From: Candidatus Saccharimonadota bacterium
GTDB lineage: Bacteria > Patescibacteriota > Saccharimonadia > Saccharimonadales > Saccharimonadaceae
Length of the DNA: 7,058 bases
Reading direction: 5' to 3'
NCBI GenBank assembly: GCA_017515925.1
Contig: JAFWEB010000088.1
Coordinates: forward strand, 1-7,058
Part shown: positions 1 through 5,401 of the stretch, in pieces
Layout: every line of letters begins with the position of its first letter
Numbering within the stretch: position 1 is the first letter of the stretch
Translations under genes and position numbers: made by a program
Notes under the pieces: generated by a model
Database searches by the model: none
The model's input: only the letters and a program-made list of their open reading frames with translations
Told to the model about the DNA's origin: nothing

Positions 1-27
1 AAAAATGAAACGAAGTATTTCATTTTT
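1..27 (-). terminator. Candidate intrinsic terminator (AT-rich perfect hairpin) after the surface-protein gene
   Basis: A perfect 10-bp inverted repeat, AAAAATGAAA (1-10) and TTTCATTTTT (18-27), flanks a 7-nt loop. Read on the - strand, the loop is TACTTCG and the 3' arm ends in five T at the window edge, about 94 nt past the stop of the surface-protein gene. The stem has only one G-C pair, so it is weak. It is symmetrical and could also act on + strand transcripts, although there only part of the arm forms a T run. Whether T residues continue beyond position 1 cannot be seen. Confidence 0.4.
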
Positions 28-102
28 ATGGAACTTAGAGCTAATTTTGACGAGGCGGAAAGCAAGTACAAAATGGAAAACAGAATACTAATGAGTGAGT
101 AA
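1..102 (+). CDS. Possible C-terminal end of an unidentified protein (5' truncated by the window)
   Basis: Reading frame 1 is open from the first base to a TAA at 100-102, giving 33 residues with a plausible soluble, charged composition (it contains FMELRANFDEAESKYK and ends ILMSE). The family is not recognised. If real, the gene runs toward the - strand surface-protein gene, with 18 bp between the two stops. The open stretch is short enough to occur by chance, and a perfect inverted repeat (1-27) lies inside it, so this is only a candidate. A neighbouring frame also holds a 28-codon ATG ORF (5-91), which looks less protein-like. Confidence 0.35.
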   Translation, partial: KNETKYFIFMELRANFDEAESKYKMENRILMSE

Positions 103-120
103 CAGGATGCCAGAGAAAAG

Positions 121-1050
121 CTATTTCTTGTGTGTCTTTTTCCCTCGTCCCCTAACAAACAAATACACCACCAAACTCAGGGTAAATACGCCAATCGCAA
201 CAGAGATGATGATGGTATTGCCCATAAATGATTCTGGCGACAAGAAGATAGAACCGAGACTAGATGTAGAGATGACATTAGAGCTAGGATCTGATTCTAC
301 GCCCAGAGGTTTGGCGTATTCGCCGGATTCATCATTTGGATCGGCTTTGGCAATGGTAGGGTCTTCACGAACCTTTTCCTCTGCAGCTATGCGAGTTGCG
401 TCTGGTTTTACGAATTCGATATTATCAGAAACGGTGATGACCTCTTGTTTGCCAGCATCGGTAGATGTGAGAATTGATACCTTGTCGCTGACTTCGCCAT
501 CAGAAGAAGGAGAGACAATGTAGCGGAAATAGACTGTGTCGGTGGCGGTTCCCTCTTTGCCGACATAGATGTTGTTTTCTAGCTTGGAACCATCGTCTTT
601 GTTGGATGGCTCGGAGATTTTTGAATCATTCCAAGATTTGGTCTCGCTATCGGAATAGCTATATTCTAGCGAGTTATTAGCTAGCGAAACAAAACCATCT
701 TTTTCGCCATTCTTTACATAAGAAGCCAAGTGAGTGATGTTGGCAGAATGGCTGCTATCAGTATTCTTTACCTTGACGGTATATTCTACATAACTATTAT
801 TGATAACTCTAGATGATACGCTGGTTTCTAGCTTTTCTTGAGCGGCTAGAGAATGCCATGATTCTGGGACACCTTCGGTATTAGCCAGTATATTATCTTC
901 TACTGTAGTTGCGATATTGGTAACTGAAAAAGTAGCAAATCCAGCAAAAGCCAAAAAAGCCAGCAAAACTGCTGCCATTGCAATACGAGAAGTTTTCATA
1001 GAATTCTGTTTTTTTCTACTACATTTGGATTGCAAATCTGGATTGCTCAT
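121..1050 (-). CDS. Surface-exposed protein with N-terminal signal/anchor and C-terminal membrane anchor, unknown family
   Basis: This 309-residue protein has a basic N-terminus, a hydrophobic segment at about 24-45, a polar Ser/Asn/Asp-rich region at 50-270, a second membrane helix at about 278-300 and a basic tail (GRGKKTHKK). The layout predicts a region held outside the membrane with the tail in the cytoplasm. Residues about 78-182 (for example YVEYTVKVKNTDSS) look like a beta-sandwich of the DUF11/CARDB type; this is inferred from pattern only. There is no lipobox, sortase motif or catalytic motif. Met18 (codon 997-999) would give a more classical signal peptide. I prefer Met1 because a promoter-like element sits just upstream in leaderless geometry and Met18 has no Shine-Dalgarno either. 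The gene follows the TVP38-family gene after 9 bp, so it may also be read from the rny transcript. A role in the envelope or in host-cell contact is possible but unsupported. Confidence 0.75.
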   Translation of the reverse strand: MSNPDLQSKCSRKKQNSMKTSRIAMAAVLLAFLAFAGFATFSVTNIATTVEDNILANTEGVPESWHSLAAQEKLETSVSSRVINNSYVEYTVKVKNTDSSHSANITHLASYVKNGEKDGFVSLANNSLEYSYSDSETKSWNDSKISEPSNKDDGSKLENNIYVGKEGTATDTVYFRYIVSPSSDGEVSDKVSILTSTDAGKQEVITVSDNIEFVKPDATRIAAEEKVREDPTIAKADPNDESGEYAKPLGVESDPSSNVISTSSLGSIFLSPESFMGNTIIISVAIGVFTLSLVVYLFVRGRGKKTHKK

Positions 1051-1056
1051 GCTTAT

Positions 1057-1085
1057 ATTTTATGACTTTTTATCTTTTTTAGCAA
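1057..1085 (-). promoter_or_regulatory. Candidate promoter for the surface-protein gene, leaderless geometry
   Basis: On the - strand TTGCTA (1085-1080, 4 of 6 to TTGACA) is followed by a 17-nt spacer and TAAAAT (1062-1057, 5 of 6 to TATAAT), then 6 nt (ATAAGC) and the ATG at 1050. Transcription would start at or next to the A of ATG. The element overlaps the last codons of the TVP38-family gene. The area is AT-rich, so chance matches are a concern. The same spacing at tsaE makes it more credible. Confidence 0.45.
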
Positions 1086-1863
1086 TAGAGTTATTCAGCT
1101 TGTTGTCGTCGGCTAGATCTTGGACCACCTTGCGGATGGTTTTGCTCTTTTTCCTGGTCCCATATTGACGACCAAGAAGCTTCATTATTGCATCTTGCTG
1201 CCAATAAATAATTGCAAGTAGTAACACGCCCAACACCGAAAGAACTGCTACTAGTCCATAATTTCCTTCTCCTAATCCCATGCCAATGTAATTGTTGCCA
1301 ATCACAGCCGGAAGCCTACCAACGGCAAAAATCAAAACCAAGCGTTTAATAGGTACTTTGGTCAAACCCGCCAGATAACAGACTACATCATCTGGCAAAC
1401 CAGGAATCAGGAAAATCGCAAATAGAATCAAAGATGCGCGTTTGCTATTGAGCACAAAATCGAATTTTTCCAGAGATTCTTTTTTGACAAATTTCTCAAC
1501 AAAAGAACGCCCAAATTTGCGAGAAATCCAAAAGACCAGCGTAGCGCCAATCGTCGCGCCAATAGTAGTCCAGAGAACACCCCACCAGCCAAAAACTAAT
1601 CCACCGATTCCACCTACCAGATTGCCCGGAATCGGAGCAACTACTGTCTGTGTAATTTGTAGCACAATATAGGCCAGTGGCGCCAGCGGACCAAGATCAT
1701 TTACGATTTTGAGCATTTCTTCTCGATTAGAGAAAAACTGAGTCATCGGACCTTTGGCAATAATATCCCAAAGGATATAACAAATCAGCACCAAAATAAT
1801 GGCGCCGATAATACCGTATTTGATTTTTTGTTCGCGAGATAATTTTGGTAGTTTATTTGGCAT
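1060..1863 (-). CDS. TVP38/TMEM64 (VTT/DedA-like) family integral membrane protein
   Basis: This 267-residue multi-pass membrane protein has helices at about 16-35, 58-77, 98-115, 143-165, 172-195 and 203-221. The VTT-domain signatures are visible: APIPGNLVGGIGGLVFG at 76-92, the glycine-rich IGATIGATLVFWISRKFGR at 101-119, and FLIPGLPDDVVCYLAGLTKVP at 151-171, followed by GRLPAVIGNNYIG at 182-194. The C-terminal 40 residues are strongly basic and probably cytoplasmic. Known members of the wider DedA/VTT group are linked to lipid scrambling, undecaprenyl-phosphate recycling and membrane homeostasis; the substrate here cannot be read from sequence. The ATG lies inside the last codons of rny (11-bp overlap) with only a weak AGGG about 10 nt upstream. 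It is therefore probably translated by coupling to rny on the same mRNA. Confidence 0.88.
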   Translation of the reverse strand: MPNKLPKLSREQKIKYGIIGAIILVLICYILWDIIAKGPMTQFFSNREEMLKIVNDLGPLAPLAYIVLQITQTVVAPIPGNLVGGIGGLVFGWWGVLWTTIGATIGATLVFWISRKFGRSFVEKFVKKESLEKFDFVLNSKRASLILFAIFLIPGLPDDVVCYLAGLTKVPIKRLVLIFAVGRLPAVIGNNYIGMGLGEGNYGLVAVLSVLGVLLLAIIYWQQDAIMKLLGRQYGTRKKSKTIRKVVQDLADDNKLNNSIAKKDKKS

Positions 1864-3370
1864 ATTCTATCGCCCTAGTTTCCCTAATCACGTTCACCTT
1901 GATGATACCAGGATAGGACATAGTTGCCTCAATTTTGTCAGCAATATCACGAGCAAGTTTCAGAGCAGTTAGATCATCAATCTGCTTTGGCTCTACAATC
2001 ACACGCACCTCACGGCCAGCAGAAATTGCATAGGCTTTGTCGATGCCTGGGAATGAAGTAGCAATGTTTTCTAGGTCGCGCATGCGCTCTGCAAAGTTCT
2101 CGGCAGAAATATTGCGTGCGCCAGGACGAGCGGCAGAAATTGCATCACAAATCTTGACGATTACAGCTTCTGGAGTAGTAGGCTCGATGTCGTCGTGGTG
2201 AGCTGCGATAGCGTGGACGATTTCATCGCTCATACCATATTTCTTGGCGAGCTCTGCACCGATATCAGCGTGTTTGCCCTCAATTTTGTGAGTGACGGCT
2301 TTGCCCATATCGTGGAAGAGTGTAGCAGTCTTAGCAATGCGTTTGTCTGCACCGATTTCTTCGGCAATCATACCTGCCATGTGTGCCATCTCTACTGAGT
2401 GTAGAAGCACATTCTGACCATAGGATGTACGGAATTTTAACTCACCAAGTAGATGGACTAATTCGCGTGGGATACCAACTAGGCCTACTTCGCGCACGGC
2501 ATCTTCACCGGCACGGACGACTTCTTTTTCGATTTCTTTTTCGCCTTTGGCGACGGCTTCTTCGATACTAGATGGATTAATGCGGCCATCTTTCATCAAA
2601 CGCTCCAAAGCGTAACGAGCAACTTGGCGACGAATTGGGTCAAAGCTAGATAGAACTACCATGCCTGGGGTATCGTCTACCATGATGTCTACGCCAGTAG
2701 CGCGCTGCAAAGCCTGAATATTGCGACCTTCCTTACCAATGATGCGGCCTTTCATTTCGTCATCAGGAAGTTTAAGAGCGGTGATGGTGCGATCTGCAGT
2801 TACTTCAGAACTCATGCGCTCCATTGCAGTAAGCAGGATTGCCTGTGCGGTTTCATCGACATCGTGTTTGATTTCCTTTTGCTCTTTGGCGACCAAATTC
2901 ACAAGATCGGTCTTGATGTCGTTTTCGGTCATTTTCATGAGCTTGTCACGAGCATCGGCCTTAGACAAGCCGGCGATTTTTTCTAGTTTTTCGTGCTGCT
3001 TGGTGCGGATGTCACGAATCTCGCCCTTCAAACTTTCGATTTCTTTTTCTTGCTTGATCAAATTTTCAGTCTTTTTCTCGATTTGATCTAGCTTGCTATC
3101 GAGAGTAGTTTCGCGCTCGGCGAGGCGATTCTCGGTTTTCTTCCATTCTTTGCGGCGTTCGTTTTCTTCGTTCTTTGATTTCTCGGCAATATCGACTGCT
3201 TCTTTGCGAGCTTTAGAAACGATATCAGAAGCCTCGTTTTTGGCCTTGCGAACTAAATCATCCGCTTTGTTTTTACCACCGTTTTCGTTCTTTTTGTTGT
3301 ATACAAAAACTGAACCTGCACCAGCGCCAATACCGGCGATAGCAGCAATTATGATTATGGCTATATCCAT
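1853..3370 (-). CDS. rny: Ribonuclease Y (membrane-anchored endoribonuclease)
   Basis: RNase Y is a 5'-end-sensitive endoribonuclease that starts mRNA decay at the inner face of the membrane. The 505 residues match the family length of about 520. An N-terminal helix (about 2-24) is followed by a long charged coiled coil (about 30-170). A KH RNA-binding domain follows with the GxxG loop in GRIIGKEGRNIQALQ (208-222). The HD domain is next: H324 in LLHSVEMAH, the H353-D354 pair in LFHDMGKA, H391-H392 in AAHHDD, and D409 in CDAISAARPGAR, a hallmark string of the family. All visible metal-binding positions are intact. The start at 3370 gives the complete membrane anchor and has a good Shine-Dalgarno (AGAAAGG, 6 nt away). 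The gene heads a - strand block with the TVP38-family and surface-protein genes and has its own leader of about 74 nt containing a hairpin. Confidence 0.97.
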   Translation of the reverse strand: MDIAIIIIAAIAGIGAGAGSVFVYNKKNENGGKNKADDLVRKAKNEASDIVSKARKEAVDIAEKSKNEENERRKEWKKTENRLAERETTLDSKLDQIEKKTENLIKQEKEIESLKGEIRDIRTKQHEKLEKIAGLSKADARDKLMKMTENDIKTDLVNLVAKEQKEIKHDVDETAQAILLTAMERMSSEVTADRTITALKLPDDEMKGRIIGKEGRNIQALQRATGVDIMVDDTPGMVVLSSFDPIRRQVARYALERLMKDGRINPSSIEEAVAKGEKEIEKEVVRAGEDAVREVGLVGIPRELVHLLGELKFRTSYGQNVLLHSVEMAHMAGMIAEEIGADKRIAKTATLFHDMGKAVTHKIEGKHADIGAELAKKYGMSDEIVHAIAAHHDDIEPTTPEAVIVKICDAISAARPGARNISAENFAERMRDLENIATSFPGIDKAYAISAGREVRVIVEPKQIDDLTALKLARDIADKIEATMSYPGIIKVNVIRETRAIEYAK

Positions 3371-3376
3371 AATAAA

Positions 3377-3383
3377 CCTTTCT
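3377..3383 (-). promoter_or_regulatory. Ribosome-binding site of rny
   Basis: On the - strand AGAAAGG lies 6 nt before the ATG of rny. It supports the start at 3370 and contrasts with the leaderless-looking genes in this window. Confidence 0.75.
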
Positions 3384-3388
3384 AATTT

Positions 3389-3411
3389 GCTAGTATTTTC
3401 CTGATACTAGC
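3389..3411 (-). promoter_or_regulatory. Perfect 8-bp hairpin in the rny 5' leader
   Basis: The arms GCTAGTAT (3389-3396) and ATACTAGC (3404-3411) are exact reverse complements around a 7-nt loop. In the rny mRNA the loop reads CAGGAAA, containing an AGGA purine run. The hairpin ends 5 nt before the Shine-Dalgarno AGAAAGG. It is not followed by a T run on the - strand, so it is not a terminator. Likely roles are mRNA stability, control of ribosome access, or a processing site, possibly by RNase Y itself; all of these are inference. Confidence 0.6.
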
Positions 3412-3450
3412 GGGTTAACAAATAATATAAAATAATAAATTTCCGCTCTT

Positions 3451-3459
3451 ATTATACCA
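3451..3459 (-). promoter_or_regulatory. Extended -10 promoter of rny
   Basis: On the - strand TGGTATAAT (3459-3451) is a perfect TGn extended -10 with a consensus TATAAT hexamer. No good -35 is seen 16-18 nt upstream (CCCAAA, TCCCAA and CTCCCA all score poorly), which is normal for extended -10 promoters. The predicted start near 3444 gives a leader of about 74 nt with the hairpin in its downstream half. The whole promoter sits in the 113-bp gap after the proline-rich protein gene. Confidence 0.65.
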
Positions 3460-3483
3460 CAAAATCGAGAGTTTTGGGAGATT

Positions 3484-4449
3484 TTACTGATAGTGAGCAA
3501 TCGTAGAAATCATGTCTTTGATGCTCTGGGTGGCAGCTTCTTCTAGGCCTTGCTCGGCAGCATCCTGAGAGAAATGACCTTCTGGTGCTACATAGAAGTA
3601 ATTATAATCATCGTATGTGAAAATCTTCTGACCAAAGTTCTTGTTGGTGTTTTTGTCGACATCACCCTCACTTACTGCGACCCTCGTCACACAGCCGAGA
3701 CCATTTTGGTTCTGATCGATGTCAGCAAATCCAGGTAGCATCTTGATGCCAGACTTGTGTCCAGTGAAACAAATTTGTGGACGATATTTCTGGTCAAGTG
3801 TGAATGAAACATTTTCGAGGTCGTCTGGGATCTTGAACTTGATTCCCCATTCAGGCAAATAAATAGTGCCAGCTACAGAATTATAATCTGGAACTGCATC
3901 AACAGAATTGATAGTTGTGCCGGTATCTTCTTCAACTTTTTTAATGATGCTGTCAGCAACTTTTAGCTGGTTCTGAGCCTTTTGCAATTTGTTAGAAACA
4001 TCAATATTAGAAATCAGACTCCAAATACCAAGGATAATACCGATAAAAGCTAGTGCGCCAAACACTACAGACAAAGTAACAAAGAGCTTGGTCTTTTTCT
4101 GCTCTGGAGTGAGTGTAGGAGCGGTGTTATTTGTGAGGGTCTGGGTAGGAGCAGCGGCTTGGCCGACTGGAATATTTGGAGCTTTCATACCGTCAAAATG
4201 TGTAGGCGCTAGAATTGGAGACTCTAGATTGACGCCAGTATTATTTAGAACTGGCTGATTTTGACCCTGGTCGCTGAGCGAAGCGGTCTGGGCAGGTTGA
4301 TAGTCTGGTGTCTCTACGGCAGGCGGGATCTGTGGATCTAGGCTAGGTGAGGCAGAAGCAGCAGGATTAGCAGCAGGCTGGTCTGGCTGAGGATTCTGGC
4401 TAGGTCTAGCCGAAGGTTGGGGTGCGAATGGTTGCATATTATTATCCAT
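3484..4449 (-). CDS. Proline-rich single-pass membrane protein, unknown family
   Basis: This 321-residue protein has three parts. The N-terminal 115 residues are a low-complexity Pro/Gln/Ala/Asn segment (for example QPSARPSQNPQPDQPAANPA), predicted disordered and cytoplasmic. A membrane helix follows at about 121-147, preceded by EQKKTK. The C-terminal part (148-321) has a short helical stretch at 150-175 and then a globular domain with YLPEWGIKFKIPDD (198-210) and two cysteines, C227 and C253, which could form a disulfide outside the membrane. The lack of a cleavable signal and the basic residues before the helix suggest a type II orientation (N-in, C-out). No catalytic motif is recognised. 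The start at 4449 has GGAG 8 nt upstream and a good promoter; Met5 is a possible alternative. The long proline-rich tail could dock cytoplasmic partners, which is speculation. It is probably transcribed separately from rny. Confidence 0.82.
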   Translation of the reverse strand: MDNNMQPFAPQPSARPSQNPQPDQPAANPAASASPSLDPQIPPAVETPDYQPAQTASLSDQGQNQPVLNNTGVNLESPILAPTHFDGMKAPNIPVGQAAAPTQTLTNNTAPTLTPEQKKTKLFVTLSVVFGALAFIGIILGIWSLISNIDVSNKLQKAQNQLKVADSIIKKVEEDTGTTINSVDAVPDYNSVAGTIYLPEWGIKFKIPDDLENVSFTLDQKYRPQICFTGHKSGIKMLPGFADIDQNQNGLGCVTRVAVSEGDVDKNTNKNFGQKIFTYDDYNYFYVAPEGHFSQDAAEQGLEEAATQSIKDMISTIAHYQ

Positions 4450-4457
4450 TAAAAAGT

Positions 4458-4461
4458 CTCC
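4458..4461 (-). promoter_or_regulatory. Ribosome-binding site of the proline-rich membrane protein gene
   Basis: On the - strand GGAG is placed 8 nt before the ATG at 4449, inside a predicted leader of about 20 nt. It supports this start over the internal Met5. Confidence 0.6.
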
Positions 4462-4475
4462 ATATTTATGTTTCT

Positions 4476-4504
4476 ATTATAGTTTTTTTGCGTGAGAATT
4501 ACAA
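4476..4504 (-). promoter_or_regulatory. Promoter of the proline-rich membrane protein gene
   Basis: On the - strand TTGTAA (4504-4499, 4 of 6 to consensus), a 17-nt spacer and a perfect TATAAT (4481-4476) form a sigma70-type promoter. The predicted start is near 4469, giving a leader of about 20 nt. It faces away from the tsaE promoter; the two -35 elements are about 41 bp apart. A small inverted repeat, AAGC-ATAA-GCTT (4533-4544), lies between them. Confidence 0.7.
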
Positions 4505-4545
4505 GTGAAAAAACATAGATTTTCGCTGTTGCAAGCATAAGCTTC

Positions 4546-4574
4546 TTGACAATTCCGGCAATTTATGATACACT
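4546..4574 (+). promoter_or_regulatory. Promoter of tsaE-tsaB, predicting a leaderless mRNA
   Basis: A consensus -35 TTGACA (4546-4551), a 17-nt spacer and an extended -10 TGA-TACACT (4566-4574) are followed after only 6 nt by the tsaE ATG at 4581. A start 7 nt past the -10 falls on the A of ATG. No Shine-Dalgarno-like purine run lies between the promoter and the ATG. TATGAT at 4564-4569 would be an alternative -10 but leaves only 12 nt to the -35. Confidence 0.75.
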
Positions 4575-4580
4575 CTATTT

Positions 4581-5072
4581 ATGAACCTCTTCACCGAAGC
4601 GGAATTAATTTCTTTTGGGCGCGATCTAGGCAAGAAATTTGCCAAGGAAATGTTTAAAAATCCCCGTCCAATTGTTGTTGAACTTGTGGGCGATGTGGGT
4701 GTAGGCAAAACCACTCTTACTCGTGGCATTGCCGAAGGGCTGGGTGTAGACAAGCCTATTACTTCTCCTAGTTTTACTATCTGCAAACGCTATGGTTTCT
4801 ATGACAAAAACTCAAAAATAAGCGGTGTTGATATGCTAATTGATCCAGTTTATTTCTATTTAAATCATTACGATTTTTACCGTCTAGATGATCCTGGACT
4901 GATGAGCGAAGATTTGGCCGAATCAATCTCGAATGACCATACTATCACTATCATCGAATGGGGCGAATCTGTAGCTGATGTGCTGCCAAAAGATCACATT
5001 ACTTTCCATATTTCCTTGAACGATGATGGCTCGCGCACAATTGTCGAATCTACCAAAAAGGAGTCCAAATGA
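4581..5072 (+). CDS. tsaE: tRNA threonylcarbamoyladenosine biosynthesis ATPase TsaE
   Basis: TsaE is the P-loop ATPase that works with TsaB and TsaD to put the threonylcarbamoyl group on A37 of ANN-decoding tRNAs (t6A). The 163 residues contain, in order, the Walker A loop GDVGVGKTT (37-45), SPSF (62-65, family form SPTF), HYDFYRL (96-102, the HxDxYR motif) and IIEWGE (124-129, the conserved IEW). The segment between SPSF and HYDFYRL (about 66-95) seems slightly long for the family. The start at 4581 gives the full N-terminus and fits the promoter, predicting a leaderless message. It overlaps tsaB by the four bases ATGA and so forms a two-gene operon. tsaD and tsaC are not in this window. The TGA stop shows that UGA is not a sense codon here. 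Confidence 0.96.
   Translation: MNLFTEAELISFGRDLGKKFAKEMFKNPRPIVVELVGDVGVGKTTLTRGIAEGLGVDKPITSPSFTICKRYGFYDKNSKISGVDMLIDPVYFYLNHYDFYRLDDPGLMSEDLAESISNDHTITIIEWGESVADVLPKDHITFHISLNDDGSRTIVESTKKESK
5058..5063 (+). promoter_or_regulatory. Ribosome-binding site of tsaB inside tsaE
   Basis: AAGGAG lies 5 nt before the tsaB ATG, within the last codons of tsaE. This strong Shine-Dalgarno fixes the tsaB start at 5069 and shows that SD-led initiation coexists with the leaderless-looking tsaE start on the same mRNA. Confidence 0.85.
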
Positions 5073-5401
5073 AGCTCTACCTAGATACTTCTACACCTAC
5101 CTGTATTTTACGTTTGGATGACACAGAATATACCGCTGAGCTAGGTCGCGATATGGCAGAAAAACTGCACGAATTTATCGCCGAAAAACTCAAAGAAAAC
5201 GGCAAGGTTTGGCACGATATCTCAGAAATTACTTTTATGTCTGGCCCAGGTAGTTTTACTGGACTCAGAATTGGCGCGAGTGTAGTCAATACGCTAGCCG
5301 ACCAACTCCAGATTCCACTTTTTGATCACCACGGCAAAAAACACCCAGTGATAATTCCAGAATACGGCAGGCCAGCCAATATCTCTAAACCACGCAAATA
5401 A
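5069..5401 (+). CDS. tsaB: Short TsaB: t6A complex scaffold subunit reduced to the N-terminal lobe
   Basis: TsaB is the inactive paralogue that dimerises with TsaD and recruits TsaE in bacterial t6A synthesis. The start has LDTSTPTCIL (5-14), and residues 59-69 read GPGSFTGLRIG, the family's diagnostic motif, followed by LADQLQIPLFD. A normal TsaB has about 220-230 residues; this one has 110. After residue 86 it passes almost directly to VIIPEYGRPANISKPRK (94-110), which resembles the usual extreme C-terminus (a P-x-Y-x-R type tail). The second lobe therefore seems deleted rather than the gene being cut off by a stop. The known TsaB-TsaD interface is mainly in the N-terminal lobe, so the protein may still work. 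It overlaps tsaE by 4 bp and has its own AAGGAG. Its TAA touches the stop of the convergent ATPase gene with no spacer. Confidence 0.88.
   Translation: MKLYLDTSTPTCILRLDDTEYTAELGRDMAEKLHEFIAEKLKENGKVWHDISEITFMSGPGSFTGLRIGASVVNTLADQLQIPLFDHHGKKHPVIIPEYGRPANISKPRK

Noticed and set aside
5..91. 28-codon + strand ORF starting with ATG at 5
   Set aside because: It is short, has no family resemblance and lies within the hairpin. Frame 1 gives a more natural composition.
95..523. 142-codon + strand ORF opposite the surface-protein gene
   Set aside because: It lacks the coherent signal, domain and anchor layout seen on the other strand and has no convincing ribosome-binding site.
2721..3404. Two + strand ORFs (121 and 103 codons) opposite rny
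   Set aside because: They are antisense to the coiled coil and KH regions of rny. Their Ser/Phe/Leu-rich composition is the usual reverse-strand shadow of Lys/Glu-rich coding.
3461..3476. CAAAA/TTTTG inverted repeat after the proline-rich protein gene as a terminator
   Set aside because: Only 5 AT-rich pairs and no following T run on the - strand; it overlaps the spacer and -35 area of the rny promoter.
4564..4569. TATGAT as the -10 of tsaE
   Set aside because: It would be only 12 nt from TTGACA. The 17-nt spacing to TACACT with the TGn extension is much better.
4499..4786. 95-codon - strand ORF opposite the start of tsaE
   Set aside because: It is a mirror of the conserved P-loop part of tsaE and covers the tsaE promoter. 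It has low-complexity Ser/Pro/Thr content and no domain.
4581..5072. Alternative genetic code with UGA as glycine
   Set aside because: tsaE ends at TGA in the ATGA overlap, exactly where the family ends and tsaB begins with its own ribosome-binding site, so UGA acts as a stop.
5336..5350. T6 run on the - strand inside tsaB as a terminator for pilB
   Set aside because: The preceding stem (CAC/GTG) is only 3 bp. It falls about 50 nt past the pilB stop but is too weak to call.
5069..5401. tsaB as a frameshifted pseudogene
   Set aside because: The gene keeps its Shine-Dalgarno and the core motif, and ends in a tail resembling the normal C-terminus. The next base belongs to the intact convergent pilB, so no remnant of a second lobe follows.
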